64,000 nt of DNA from Gallalistipes aquisgranensis (GTDB taxonomy: Bacteria; Bacteroidota; Bacteroidia; Bacteroidales; Rikenellaceae), in the NCBI RefSeq assembly GCF_014982715.1, contig NZ_JADCJY010000001.1:372001-436000 (forward strand), written 5' to 3'. Shown here one piece after another: positions 44,833-54,122 of the stretch. Numbering within the stretch: the stretch's first letter is position 1; each line of letters opens with the position of its first letter. Under the pieces are notes generated by a model that saw only the letters and a list, made by a program, of their open reading frames with translations, did no database searches and had not been told where the DNA came from. A program made the position numbers and the translations under genes.

Positions 44833-46053
44833 CTATTCGTAACGCAGGGCCTCGATCGGGTCGAGCCGGGAGGCTTTCTGGGCCGGATACCAGCCGAAAA
44901 AGATACCCGTCAGCGTGCAGACGGCGAAGGAGAGCACCACCGAGTAGAGTTGTACGAAAACCGGCCAGTTCAGCACGTATTTGATGACCGCCGCCGCTCC
45001 TACGCCCAGCAGCACGCCGATGATGCCGCCCGTGACGCTGATGATGACCGCTTCGATCAGGAACTGGAACAGGATATGCCGGCCTTTGGCGCCGATCGAC
45101 ATGCGCAGGCCGATTTCCCGCGTGCGTTCGGTCACCGAGACGTACATGATGTTCATGATGCCGATGCCTCCCACCAGCAGTGAAATGCCTGCGATGCAGG
45201 CCAGCAGGACGGTCATCATGTTGGTCGTGCTGCTGAGCATCGAGCTGAGTTCCTCCTGCGAGCGGATCGTGAAGTTGTCTTCCTCTCCGGGTTTGATCTT
45301 GTGGGTCTGGCGCAGGATTGCCGTCAGTTCGTCGATCGCCTTGTCCGACAACTCCTCGCTCACGGCCGAAAGGAAGATGCCGTGCAGGTAGGTGATGGCC
45401 AGCACCCGCTTCTGGACGGTGGTGTAGGGGGCGATGATCAGGTCGTCCTGGTCCTGTCCCATGGAATTGTAGCCTTTGGGCGTCAGTACCCCGATGATCT
45501 TCAGCGGAATCTTGTCGAACCGGATCGTCTTGCCCAGCGGGTCCTCCCCGTTCGGGAAGAGGTTCTCCACCACGGTCTTTCCCACGATGCACACCTTGGC
45601 GGCCCGTTTCACGTCCTGGTCGGTGAACATTTCGCCTTCGCCCACCGAGAGCTTGCGGATGGTCATATAGTCGCCGTTCACGCCGTAGAGCGAGGTGGGG
45701 GCATTGTTCGCTCCGTTGATCGCCTGCCCGCTGGCGTTCACCGTGGGCGATGCGGCGCTCACATAGGAGGCTTCGTGCACGATGGTGTTGTAGTCTTCGA
45801 TCTTGAGCGTCTGCATGTCGCTGGCGCTCTGGCGCACGCCGCCCCGGCGGTCGGCTCCCGGATGGAGCATGATCATGTTCGATCCCATCTGGGAGATCTG
45901 TTCGCGGATGCTCCGCTTCGACCCTTGTCCGATGGCCAGCATGGCGATCACCGAGGCCACGCCGATGATGATCCCGAGCATGGTGAGGAAACCCCTCAGC
46001 TTGTTGTTGGCAAGGGCCTTGAGTGCGATCTTTATCAGATTGTTGTAGTTCAT
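44833..46053 (-). CDS. MacB-like ABC permease (FtsX-type)
   Basis: The 406-residue protein has an N-terminal helix (LRGFLTMLGIIIGVASVIAM) and a large periplasmic MacB core (about 45-245). Three C-terminal FtsX helices follow, with MTVLLACIAGISLLVGGIGI and ending SRLDPIEALRYE, the family's usual end. The permease has no fused ATPase; the ATPase is the separate gene 15 bases upstream. With the MacA-like and TolC-like proteins it should drive export from the periplasm. Confidence 0.95.
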   Translation of the reverse strand: MNYNNLIKIALKALANNKLRGFLTMLGIIIGVASVIAMLAIGQGSKRSIREQISQMGSNMIMLHPGADRRGGVRQSASDMQTLKIEDYNTIVHEASYVSAASPTVNASGQAINGANNAPTSLYGVNGDYMTIRKLSVGEGEMFTDQDVKRAAKVCIVGKTVVENLFPNGEDPLGKTIRFDKIPLKIIGVLTPKGYNSMGQDQDDLIIAPYTTVQKRVLAITYLHGIFLSAVSEELSDKAIDELTAILRQTHKIKPGEEDNFTIRSQEELSSMLSSTTNMMTVLLACIAGISLLVGGIGIMNIMYVSVTERTREIGLRMSIGAKGRHILFQFLIEAVIISVTGGIIGVLLGVGAAAVIKYVLNWPVFVQLYSVVLSFAVCTLTGIFFGWYPAQKASRLDPIEALRYE

Positions 46054-46068
46054 TCCTTACTTCCGGTT

Positions 46069-46812
46069 TTAGTTGTTCTCCACGGGCAGCGATTCGAGGA
46101 CTTCCCGGGCCGATCGGATTTCGGGATTGGTCACGTCTTCCGTGATTTTCCCGTCCCGCAGGGTGATGTTGCGGCTGCTGAACTGGGCGATCTCCGGGTT
46201 GTGCGTCACGAAGACGATGGTGCGTCCTTCGGCGTGCAGCCGCTGGAAGAGCGTCAGTATTTCAAACGAAGTGCGCGTATCGAGGTTTCCTGTCGCCTCG
46301 TCGGCCAGGATCATCACGGGGTTGTTGACCAGCGCTCGGGCGATGGCCACCCGCTGCTGCTGTCCGCCCGACATCTGGTTCGAACGGTGCTGGATGCGGT
46401 CGGCCAGTCCGACGGCCACGAGTGCCTGTTCGGCCCGCTCTTTCCGCTCCCGGGCGCTCACCGCCGGATTGTAGAAGAGCGGCAGTTCCACATTCTCCAG
46501 CGCCGTGGTCTTCGGCAGCAGGTTGTAGGACTGGAAGACGAACCCGATCTTGCGGTTGCGGAGCGTGGCCCGGTCGTTGCGGCCCATCTCTCTCACGCGG
46601 ATTCCGTCGAGGTAGTATTCGCCCGAGGTGGGTGTGTCCAGGCAACCCAGAATGTTGAGCAGGGTGGATTTACCCGAACCGCTCGTTCCCATGATGGTGA
46701 CGAACTCCCCCCGTGCGATGTCGAACGATACACCCCGCAGGGCGTGCACCGTCTCCTCGCCCACCGTGAAATCCCTCCGTAGTTTTTCAGCCCGTATGAT
46801 ATACTTTTCCAT
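46069..46812 (-). CDS. MacB/LolD-type ABC ATPase
   Basis: The protein (247 aa) has Walker A GTSGSGKSTLLN, signature MSGGQQQRVAIARAL and Walker B MILADEATGNLD. The Ala in ADEATG is frequent in the MacB/LolD group. It energises the adjacent MacB-like permease by a transmission mechanism rather than by moving substrate through the membrane. It starts 24 bases after the MacA-like stop and ends 15 bases before the permease. Confidence 0.96.
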   Translation of the reverse strand: MEKYIIRAEKLRRDFTVGEETVHALRGVSFDIARGEFVTIMGTSGSGKSTLLNILGCLDTPTSGEYYLDGIRVREMGRNDRATLRNRKIGFVFQSYNLLPKTTALENVELPLFYNPAVSARERKERAEQALVAVGLADRIQHRSNQMSGGQQQRVAIARALVNNPVMILADEATGNLDTRTSFEILTLFQRLHAEGRTIVFVTHNPEIAQFSSRNITLRDGKITEDVTNPEIRSAREVLESLPVENN

Positions 46813-46836
46813 AAGACGATTCCTCCGTTGAACCGA

Positions 46837-48012
46837 TTATTTTTTCTTTTTCCGCTGTCCGGGAGGCTGGGGCATGAAGGGGCTCGACCCTTCCGGATTC
46901 TGGGCCTCCGTTACGGCGATTCCCATACCGAGTCCGGTCACCACCTTGTCTCCCTCCTTGATCTCTCCCGTCACTTCGGTGAAGATACCGTCCGAGTCCC
47001 CTGCCGTCACGGCCACGCTTTTCAGCGTTCCTCCGTTGTCCAGCCAGAGCGTCTTGGCCCGGTAATTCGCCGGGTCGGCCTCGGGTGCTTCCATCCCTTC
47101 GGGGGTGAAGCGGAGGGCTTTGGCCGGTACGATCAGCACGTCGTTCTTCTCCATCGTATAGACCGTGATGTTGGCCGTCAGCCCCGGTTTCAGCTTCAGG
47201 TCGGGATTGGGGGCATCGACCACCACCTCGTAGGTCACCACGTTCGATTCGGTGGTGGCCTGCAGGCGGACCTGCGTCACCGAACCCTCGAACACGTCGT
47301 CCGGATAAGCGTCCACCGTGAAGGTCACCCGCTGCCCGTCCTCCACGCTGCCGATGTCCGCTTCGTCCACGTCGGCGATCACCCGCATCTGGCGCAGGTC
47401 GTTGGCAATGGTGAACAGGGTGGGGGTTTCGAAGCTCGCCGCCACCGTCTGTCCCTCTTCCACTTCGCGGCCGATCACCACTCCGTCGATCGGCGAGGTG
47501 ATGGTGGCGTAGCCGAGGTTCTGGCGCACTTTGAACATGTCGGCCTGTGACTTTTCGTAGGCGCTTTTCGATTTCATGTAGTTGTATTCCGCCGTTTCGA
47601 ATTCCGTGTCGCTCACCAGGCCTTTCTCGTGCAGCCCTTTGGTGCGGAGATAGTTTTTGGTCTGGTACTCGTATTCGGTCTTGTTCGATTCCAACGTGGC
47701 GGTGCTCGATTCCAGTTCGGCCTGTAGGGTCGAACGGTCCAGTTCGGCGATCACCTGCCCCTTTTTGACCACCGAGTTGTAGTCCGCATAGATATGGTCG
47801 ATGATGCCCGATACCTGTGTGCCGACCTCGACCTGTACGATCGGCTCCACCGTTCCCGTGGCGGTTACCGTGTTGATGATCTGTCCCCGCCGCACGGTCG
47901 TCGTGTCGTAGCTCGTGCGCGGTTTCGTCTCCCGGGTGAGTACCCAGGTCAGCGTGCCTGCCACGAGGGCGAGGACGATGACGGCGATTCCGATTTTCTT
48001 GCCTGTTTTCAT
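46837..48012 (-). CDS. MacA-like periplasmic adaptor (membrane-fusion protein)
   Basis: The protein (391 aa) has an N-terminal membrane anchor (IGIAVIVLALVAGTLTWVL), a lipoyl domain (VEPIVQVEVGTQVSGIIDHI), a helical hairpin (about 85-150), the returning lipoyl strand (YATITSPIDGVVIGREVEEG) and beta-barrel domains. The C-terminus is basic (GQRKKKK). It should join the MacB permease and the TolC-like channel. It starts 22 bases after the TolC-like stop. Confidence 0.95.
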   Translation of the reverse strand: MKTGKKIGIAVIVLALVAGTLTWVLTRETKPRTSYDTTTVRRGQIINTVTATGTVEPIVQVEVGTQVSGIIDHIYADYNSVVKKGQVIAELDRSTLQAELESSTATLESNKTEYEYQTKNYLRTKGLHEKGLVSDTEFETAEYNYMKSKSAYEKSQADMFKVRQNLGYATITSPIDGVVIGREVEEGQTVAASFETPTLFTIANDLRQMRVIADVDEADIGSVEDGQRVTFTVDAYPDDVFEGSVTQVRLQATTESNVVTYEVVVDAPNPDLKLKPGLTANITVYTMEKNDVLIVPAKALRFTPEGMEAPEADPANYRAKTLWLDNGGTLKSVAVTAGDSDGIFTEVTGEIKEGDKVVTGLGMGIAVTEAQNPEGSSPFMPQPPGQRKKKK

Positions 48013-48034
48013 GGGTTCTGCTATCTGTTTTTCG

Positions 48035-49360
48035 TTATAATTCGATGGATTCCCCCCGGTAGAAATTGAGAAGTTTGAGCGACAGGATCGCCTGGTATTT
48101 GGCTTGGAGCTGTTCGCGTTGGGCGCTGAGGTAGTTGTTCTTCTCAGTAAGCAGTTCCACGGTGTTCTTCATGCCGGCGTCGAACTGTTTGCTGACCAGT
48201 TCGTAGCTCTGTCGAGTGGCTTCGGTCTGGTCTTCGGCCGCCCGGTAGCGGCTCTGGGCCGACACCACGTCTTGATGGAGCGATTCGACCGTTTTGAGCA
48301 GCTCCTTTTCCGCTGCCGTGAGTTCCAGACGGGCCGAAACGGTCTGGAGTTTGGCCCGGGCAATGGAGCTGCTGGCCTGCCGGTTGCTGAAAATGGGAAC
48401 GCTGATGCTCAGCCCCGCACTCTGGTTGAATTTGCGGTCGAGCTGGTTGCCGAACGAGATGCCCGATCCCGAGAAGTTGCCCGTTCCGATCCCTGCACTG
48501 AGCGATACGGTCGGCAGACGGGCTGCCGAGGCGATCTTCTCTTCGAGTTCGGCCGCTTCGATGCCGGTTCGGCTGCTCTGGATTTCGGGCATCGTCTCCA
48601 GTGCGGTGCGGTAAACCGATGCCAGCGTGGGGACAGGCAACAGCACCTGCGAGTCGGACAGTTCGGGGAAACTGACCTCGAACGGTTCGTCGAGCCCCAG
48701 TTCGAGCAGCTGTTTCAGGTCGAGGCGGGCCTGCGCGAGACTGTTTTCGGCTACTGTCACCTGATAGTTGTCGCTGCTGCGCTGGGCCTTGATCTGAGCC
48801 AGGTCGCTGACCGAGATCGACCCGGCCTTGCAGAGCTCTTCGGCCCGGGCCAGTTCGGCCTGCGAAACCTCCAGCGTTTGGCGGGCGATGGTCAGTGCCT
48901 CGTTGGCATAGAGGATTTCGAGGTAGTACTGCGTGACGGCGATCTCGATGTCGTTCTCCGCCTTGTTCACGTCGTACTGTCCGCCCCGGACGAGTGCTTC
49001 CTGCTGACGCACGGTGTTTTTGACCTTGCCTCCGTTGTAGAGGGTCCATCCGGCGTCCAACCCGTAGTTACCCGAGTAACTGGCGGCGGAACCGAGGGCG
49101 CCCGTGGCATTTTCCCGGCGCTGATTGATGACGCTCTGCGTAGTGCTGAACCCGAGCGAGGGGAGCCGCTGGCCTTTGGCAGCGTGCAGTTCCACCCGGG
49201 AGATTTCGGCCGAGATGCGGCTCTCCTCGATCTGAATGTTCTTCTGGCGCGCATAGTCGATGCAGCGCTTCAGCGTCCACGGCTGCGATCCGCTCTCCTG
49301 TGCGGAAAGAGTCCCTGCCAGCAGCAGGAGGGCGGCGGTTGTCGGTATGATCCGGATCAT
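48035..49360 (-). CDS. TolC-family outer-membrane efflux protein
   Basis: The product (441 aa) has a signal peptide (MIRIIPTTAALLLLAGTLSA) and two OEP repeats; WTLKRCIDYARQKNIQIEES starts the first and LPTVSLSAGIGTGNF lies in the second. It forms the outer-membrane channel for the MacAB-type system and is first in the operon TolC-MacA-ATPase-MacB-kinase-regulator. The start at 49360 is preferred over 49390 because the -7 box at 49388-49395 would put transcription inside the longer form. Confidence 0.94.
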   Translation of the reverse strand: MIRIIPTTAALLLLAGTLSAQESGSQPWTLKRCIDYARQKNIQIEESRISAEISRVELHAAKGQRLPSLGFSTTQSVINQRRENATGALGSAASYSGNYGLDAGWTLYNGGKVKNTVRQQEALVRGGQYDVNKAENDIEIAVTQYYLEILYANEALTIARQTLEVSQAELARAEELCKAGSISVSDLAQIKAQRSSDNYQVTVAENSLAQARLDLKQLLELGLDEPFEVSFPELSDSQVLLPVPTLASVYRTALETMPEIQSSRTGIEAAELEEKIASAARLPTVSLSAGIGTGNFSGSGISFGNQLDRKFNQSAGLSISVPIFSNRQASSSIARAKLQTVSARLELTAAEKELLKTVESLHQDVVSAQSRYRAAEDQTEATRQSYELVSKQFDAGMKNTVELLTEKNNYLSAQREQLQAKYQAILSLKLLNFYRGESIEL

Positions 49361-49387
49361 GTCTGCCTTACTGTTTTTGGTTTGCGG

Positions 49388-49395
49388 CAAACATA
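49388..49395 (-). promoter_or_regulatory. Promoter -7 box of the TolC-MacAB-kinase operon
   Basis: TATGTTTG on the minus strand is a full TAnnTTTG match, with a predicted start near 49380 and a 20-base leader. It fixes the TolC start at 49360. The rest of 49361-49657 holds only the hairpin at 49610. Confidence 0.6.
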
Positions 49396-49609
49396 CCCAT
49401 CAAAAACCGAACCCCGAAACGAATCGGACGAACGGCCGTTTTTTGCCGTCGAACGCTTCCGTCCCGGGTGGAGAAAGGAAGGTTCTCCGCATACGCTCCT
49501 GTCTGCCGCAGGAGGATACGGCGGGAGCCACTGCCAGTCGGACAGGAGCGGATCAATGCCGGTTACGGTTCCCCGGCGAGGATCGTGTGAGCGGTGGTCA
49601 TAGATAATA

Positions 49610-49634
49610 GGGCACGGCGACCTTCGCCGTGCCC
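49610..49634 (-). terminator. Terminator hairpin after the DHDPS-family gene
   Basis: GGGCACGGCGA (49610-49620) pairs perfectly with TCGCCGTGCCC (49624-49634) around a 3-base loop, 24 bases past the aldolase stop. The following sequence is AT-rich but not a U-run. Confidence 0.7.
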
Positions 49635-49657
49635 GCGGATGCCGGAGCGCTGCCGCT

Positions 49658-50596
49658 TCAGGCCGGAAAGAATTCGGGGATGATGTTCCGGGCCTTCCGG
49701 CGTACCGTTTCCGCGTAGTCGGCCGGGATCGACCGGTAGGGCCACCGGAGCCTGTCGCCCGCGTCGCACCAGCCGCCCACGAGCGCCATGAACCGGTCGC
49801 AGGCATGGTTGGGATAGTGATGTTCGGTGATGAAGGGCGTGATGCAGCTCGCCATGAAGAGTCCGATCCGTTTTTCCAGTTCGAGGGCTCCCGGCAGGTC
49901 GGAAAGCATCTGTTCATACCATCGCTGGGCGGCATACGGGTTCAGGCAGGCCACGTTCGAGTAGGCTCCGTGCATGCCGGCCCGGACACCCGTGGCCAGA
50001 TGGTGTCCCGGGACGAAGACCGAAAGACCCCGTACTTCGCGGTTTACCGTGTCGTACCATGCCGGGTCGCAGTCGTTGTCGAACACTTTGACGCCTGCCA
50101 GCGACGGTATTTCCCGTTTGAGGACCATCCACTCTCCGGGCGCCAGCCTCCGTTTGGCGTGGGGCGGATTGTAGAGTACCAGCGGAATCCCTTCGGCTTC
50201 CTGTTCCATGACTTTCAGAAAATCGACGGCTTCGGCGTCGCTCACGGGAAACCAGTCGGGCAGGATCACCTGCACGGCTCCCGGTTTCAGACGGCGGACG
50301 GCCCGCAGCCGTTCCAGCGAACGCTGGGCGCAGGGATGGCTCACGCCGATTTGGTAGGGTACTCCGGCCGCCTCGCATTTGGCGGAGAGCAGTTCGCTGA
50401 TGTGCAGGAACTCCTCTTCGTCCTGGGAGTAGAATTCTCCGGCCGTGCCGTTCGAATAGATACCGCAGGGGCGGGAGTCGATCAGTATGTCGATCTCCTC
50501 TTCCAGCCGGGCGTAATCCATTGTCCCGTCCGGACCCGTAGCCAGCAGCAGGGTGGCCCAGTTACCCCGTATTTCAGTGTGGTCGAGTGGTTTCAT
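49658..50596 (-). CDS. DHDPS/N-acetylneuraminate-lyase family aldolase
   Basis: The protein (312 aa) has the class I aldolase barrel of the DapA/NanA group: YSNGTAGEFY (carboxylate-binding turn near 47-56), LVLYNPP with Y142, and LAGVKVFD with Schiff-base Lys170. These residues support a lyase or synthase acting on pyruvate. The divergent middle (WFPVSDAEAVDF) and C-terminal region do not match lysine-pathway DapA closely, so a sugar-acid aldolase role is more likely. It is transcribed alone and no sugar-acid pathway gene is adjacent. Confidence 0.88.
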   Translation of the reverse strand: MKPLDHTEIRGNWATLLLATGPDGTMDYARLEEEIDILIDSRPCGIYSNGTAGEFYSQDEEEFLHISELLSAKCEAAGVPYQIGVSHPCAQRSLERLRAVRRLKPGAVQVILPDWFPVSDAEAVDFLKVMEQEAEGIPLVLYNPPHAKRRLAPGEWMVLKREIPSLAGVKVFDNDCDPAWYDTVNREVRGLSVFVPGHHLATGVRAGMHGAYSNVACLNPYAAQRWYEQMLSDLPGALELEKRIGLFMASCITPFITEHHYPNHACDRFMALVGGWCDAGDRLRWPYRSIPADYAETVRRKARNIIPEFFPA

Positions 50597-50630
50597 CGTT
50601 CGTGTGTTCGGATAGCTGTCGTTTGTCTGA

Positions 50631-50638
50631 CAAATATA
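50631..50638 (-). promoter_or_regulatory. Promoter -7 box of the aldolase gene
   Basis: TATATTTG on the minus strand matches TAnnTTTG, 35 bases before the ATG; no -33 TTTG is seen. Confidence 0.5.
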
Positions 50639-50742
50639 AGGGTTATTTTTATTTATCCTATTTGTATGATGAAATAATCCGGGAATTTTTCCGGACTTCG
50701 CTCTATTTCGGCGGAAGGTTGCGTTATCTGCGAACTGTTTCG

Positions 50743-50750
50743 TATTTTTG
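50743..50750 (+). promoter_or_regulatory. Promoter -7 box of the EamA transporter gene
   Basis: TATTTTTG matches TAnnTTTG. A near -33 element (GTTG, 50718-50721) lies 21 bases upstream. Transcription would begin near 50757, leaving a leader of only about 10 bases. Confidence 0.5.
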
Positions 50751-50766
50751 CGCCCAAAATGAAAGG

Positions 50767-51702
50767 ATGATGACCGACGACAAGAAACTTTCCGGCCATT
50801 TGGCGCTGCTGGGTGCCAATGTGATTTTCGGCCTCAATATGCCGATCTCGAAGACGGTGCTTTCGCTCGATTTCGTGACGCCCTACACGCTGAACCTGTT
50901 CCGTATGGGCGGTGCGGCGGTTCTTTTCTGGATCGCGTCGCTTTTCTGCCGCCGGGAAAAGGTGCCCCTGCGCGATGTGCTGCTGCTGTTCGCCGCTTCG
51001 CTGTTCGGCGTGCAGCTCAACCAGGTGAGTTTCCTGATCGGCCTGTCGATGACCGCTCCGGTCGATGCCTCGATCGTGGCGACGACCGTGCCGATCATCA
51101 CCATGATTATCTCCGCCCTCTACTTGAAGGAACCCATCACATGGAAAAAGGTGATCGGCGTGCTGGTGGGGGCTTCGGGAGCCATCATGTTGATTACGGG
51201 CGGACAAGGCGCCTCGGGAGGCGAGTCGCACCTGGCCGGGAACCTGCTCTGTCTGTTGAGTGCCGCCTCGTTCGCCACCTATCTGGTGCTGTTCAAAAAA
51301 CTGATCGGCCGTTACTCCTCCGTGACGCTGATGAAGTGGATGTTCCTCTTCGCGGCTCTGTGCAACCTGACTTTCTGCTGGGACGATTTCATATCCACCG
51401 ACTTTTCCCGTTTCACGTGGGATGTCTCCCTGCGCGTGGCCTACGTGGTCTGCGGCGCCACGTTCCTCTCCTACATGCTGATTCCCGTGGGGCAGCGGAC
51501 GCTGCGTCCCACGGTGGTGAGCATGTACAACTACGTGCAGCCGCTGGTCGCCTCGCTCGTGGCCGTGCTGATCGGTCTCGATTCGATGAACTGGGTGAAG
51601 GGCGTTGCCGCCGTGCTGGTCTTTTCCGGGGTCTATATCGTGACCCTCAGTAAGTCGCGGGCACAGCTCGAGGCCGAAAGGGCGGCCCGGACGAAAGTGT
51701 AG
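50767..51702 (+). CDS. EamA/DMT-superfamily transporter
   Basis: The protein (311 aa) has ten predicted membrane helices in two EamA repeats. The first starts LALLGANVIFGLNMPISKTV, and the second LAGNLLCLLSAASFATYLVL. Helix 4-5 contains PVDASIVATTVPIITMIISA, a common EamA pattern. It should export metabolites or amino acids; substrate is not predictable. An ATG three bases further on is an alternative start. It is divergent from the aldolase gene and convergent with KamA (15-base gap). Confidence 0.9.
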   Translation: MMTDDKKLSGHLALLGANVIFGLNMPISKTVLSLDFVTPYTLNLFRMGGAAVLFWIASLFCRREKVPLRDVLLLFAASLFGVQLNQVSFLIGLSMTAPVDASIVATTVPIITMIISALYLKEPITWKKVIGVLVGASGAIMLITGGQGASGGESHLAGNLLCLLSAASFATYLVLFKKLIGRYSSVTLMKWMFLFAALCNLTFCWDDFISTDFSRFTWDVSLRVAYVVCGATFLSYMLIPVGQRTLRPTVVSMYNYVQPLVASLVAVLIGLDSMNWVKGVAAVLVFSGVYIVTLSKSRAQLEAERAARTKV

Positions 51703-51717
51703 GCTTTTCCCTGCGGG

Positions 51718-53817
51718 TCAGATCGCGTCCGGGGCGATATTGGTGATTGCGGAGGTGACCTGCACTCCGTCGTCCGGGTATTCGAACAGGGCGAAACGGG
51801 GTTCCGTCTCCCCGTCCCGGTAACTCCACAGCGTTCGGTAGTGGTCGGGATTTTCTCCCATTCCGGCCAGTTGGCGCAGATAGGCCGCCAGCGACTTGTT
51901 TTCCGTGATGTAGACGTGCTCCATGTGGTCGATCACCGGACTGTGGCGCCGGCCGCGGTCGTGGTCGAATCGGAGGATTCTCCTGCCGTCCGGGGTGAGG
52001 CCTGCGAGGATGAAGGTCATGCTCTTTCCGATGGCGGGCAGATTGAGCACGCTGCGGTCGGTCGCCAGGAAGGGCAGGCCTTTCCCCTGCATGAACTCCC
52101 TCAGCCGGGTACGGAGCTGTTCGGGATGTCCGAATGTCCGCATCAACTCACGGGCCTCTTCGGGCGTCATCCCTCCGTAGCGTTTCTCCTCCCGTTGTTC
52201 CTGCATCGAGCGGGCATTGGGTGCGAACAGGGCATAGTTCTCCCCGAAACCTTTCACCGAGAAGGTGTAGTAGCAGATCACTCCTTCCCGGTTGAGCATC
52301 TGCCGCAGGCGTGCGGTGTGTCCCCGGCGCGAGGCGGCTGCCGTGAATACCAACTGGTTGGTGACGATCCACCCGGCCGATTGCAACCGGCGGATGCCTT
52401 CGCGTGCCTCGGGCGTGATCTCCAGGGGCGATTCGAAGTGGGTCTGGATGATGAATTGCCGTACGCCCGCTTCCGAAGCCCGTTCCTTGAAACTCCGCAA
52501 GATACTCACCAGTTCATCGTCGATCCGCATGGGCAGGTAGGCTGGCAGGCGCGTGCCGAGCCTCACCCGTTGCAGTTCGGCGTATTTCTCTCCCTCCGGT
52601 CTCCGGGCGTTGGCCCGGCGCTTGCGCAGGGCCATGCGGTAAACCGCCTCCAGAATACCCCGCAGCGTGGCATTGCGGCTCATCAGCGCGTCCCCGCCCG
52701 TGATGAGGATGTCCTTCAGTTGGGAATCTTCTTCGAAATAGCGCATCAGTTTGCGCAGTTTCGTATTCCAATGTTCGTTGGGTTTCAGGTTCTGGAATTC
52801 GAACCCCAGCCTCCGGCTCTGGAAATCGTACATTCGCTGGCAGGGGGCGCACAGCCCGCCGCAGGCCCGGCCCATCGAGTCGGGAATGAGGATCGCCACG
52901 TCCGGATAGCGCCGGTGGATGTTGTGTCCCGGTACGATCCATCCTGCCGCATTGGGTTTGCCGGCCTCCACGATGTCCTCCTTCTCCCAGGCCCGGATCG
53001 TCCCGTAGGTCCGCACCAGCTCCGGGGAGTAGATCACGTAACTGCGGATCGTCCGGTCGTCGTACCCGTCGGGGCCCGGATTCAGCAGCGAGAGGTAGTA
53101 GGGGGTCACGAAGAAGGGAATCTCCTTGTGCCGGGCCTCCTGCAGCAGTTCCATCGTCTCGCGGGAGAGCGATCCGCCCAGCATGCGGTTCAGTTCACGG
53201 GGGGAACGCACGGCCATCGCCAGGTGGAAACGGTGGTCGTTCCACCACCGGCCGATCGTCTCGCGTTTCTCCTCCCGGGAGAGACCCTCCGGGAAAACGA
53301 ACCGGCTTTGGGTGCCCGTCCTGTGCTCCACTTTTTCGATCAGCAGGTCGATGATCCGTTCCTTGTTCCGCTCCCGCACGGCCCGCACCTGCGGGTCGAG
53401 CCCCGAAACCCAGCGTCCGGCTTCCCGGGCCACGGCGATCCGGTTAGGAACGGGATATTCATGCCCTTCCAGCTGCCGGAACAGTTCGGTCATCTCCAGC
53501 ATGAAATCCGGATGGGTCTCTTCGCCCCGGAGCGCTCCCCGCAGCAGGGCGAGCGTACGGCAAGGTACCTTCTCGCCGGTCGAAAGGTCGGTTACGGTCG
53601 TCCCCTCCGCCTCGAGCAGCCGGCGCAGGTGTACTTCGGCCTCCCGGGCCGGGGTCGGTCGCTCCCCGTTCCTTTCGTCCAGGCAGCGGCGGAGTCCGTC
53701 GCGGAACGACTCTGCGTCGGGCGACTCGTCGGCCAATGCGGCGATCTGCGGATATTTGCGGCGGAAATGCTCCACGATCCGTTTCGTGGGCAGTGTCAGT
53801 AATTCGTGTAATGTCAT
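51718..53817 (-). CDS. KamA-family radical SAM protein with long N-terminal domain
   Basis: The protein (699 aa) has a helical N-terminal part (about 1-280) and a radical SAM core with C319, C323 and C326 in CGGLCAPCQ. It shares with lysine 2,3-aminomutase LKDILITGGDALMSR, VRLGTRLPAYLPMRI and, near the C-terminus, LPAIGKSM, whose Lys fits the PLP-binding position. It may be a PLP-dependent aminomutase, but the substrate-binding acids of the classical enzyme were not identified. Its length is well above the ~415 aa of lysine 2,3-aminomutase. The open frame continues to 54060, but 53817 gives the natural N-terminus; the -7 box at 54031-54038 would lie inside the longer form. Confidence 0.87.
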   Translation of the reverse strand: MTLHELLTLPTKRIVEHFRRKYPQIAALADESPDAESFRDGLRRCLDERNGERPTPAREAEVHLRRLLEAEGTTVTDLSTGEKVPCRTLALLRGALRGEETHPDFMLEMTELFRQLEGHEYPVPNRIAVAREAGRWVSGLDPQVRAVRERNKERIIDLLIEKVEHRTGTQSRFVFPEGLSREEKRETIGRWWNDHRFHLAMAVRSPRELNRMLGGSLSRETMELLQEARHKEIPFFVTPYYLSLLNPGPDGYDDRTIRSYVIYSPELVRTYGTIRAWEKEDIVEAGKPNAAGWIVPGHNIHRRYPDVAILIPDSMGRACGGLCAPCQRMYDFQSRRLGFEFQNLKPNEHWNTKLRKLMRYFEEDSQLKDILITGGDALMSRNATLRGILEAVYRMALRKRRANARRPEGEKYAELQRVRLGTRLPAYLPMRIDDELVSILRSFKERASEAGVRQFIIQTHFESPLEITPEAREGIRRLQSAGWIVTNQLVFTAAASRRGHTARLRQMLNREGVICYYTFSVKGFGENYALFAPNARSMQEQREEKRYGGMTPEEARELMRTFGHPEQLRTRLREFMQGKGLPFLATDRSVLNLPAIGKSMTFILAGLTPDGRRILRFDHDRGRRHSPVIDHMEHVYITENKSLAAYLRQLAGMGENPDHYRTLWSYRDGETEPRFALFEYPDDGVQVTSAITNIAPDAI

Positions 53818-54122
53818 AGCCTGTCTCTGTTTTTCGTCTCTTCGTTCGAAGTCAGGGCATCCCGTTTTTCTCCGGAAAGGGGGATACGGCAATATCCCGC
53901 AGAACTTTCCGCGTGCGGCACCGAGCATGTAGAGCTGATCGTCCCGGAAACGGGGCGGGCTCGTGCGCGAGGGTCGGAGAATCGACCGCAAGAATTGTGC
54001 AGTGCCGCCGCCGGGAAACTGTACTTCGGACAAATATAGCGAAAAAAAGGGAGAAATCAAAACACGGTTTCCGGAAACCGTGCAGAGACGGGCAGGGTCC
54101 GGTATCCGCCTTCCCGGATGGA
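53818..54122. other. KamA leader and promoter region
   Basis: This interval holds the TATATTTG box at 54031-54038 (minus strand), with transcription starting near 54023 and a leader of about 206 bases before the KamA ATG. An in-frame ATG at 53928 lies inside the leader and is the only alternative start after the box. I see no separate gene. Confidence 0.5.
54031..54038 (-). promoter_or_regulatory. Promoter -7 box of the KamA gene
   Basis: TATATTTG on the minus strand is a full TAnnTTTG match; no -33 TTTG was found. It argues against the start at 54060. Confidence 0.5.

Noticed and set aside
53818-54060. N-terminal extension of KamA starting at 54060
   Set aside because: It would include the -7 box at 54031-54038 and adds a segment unlike the family; the start at 53817 is natural.
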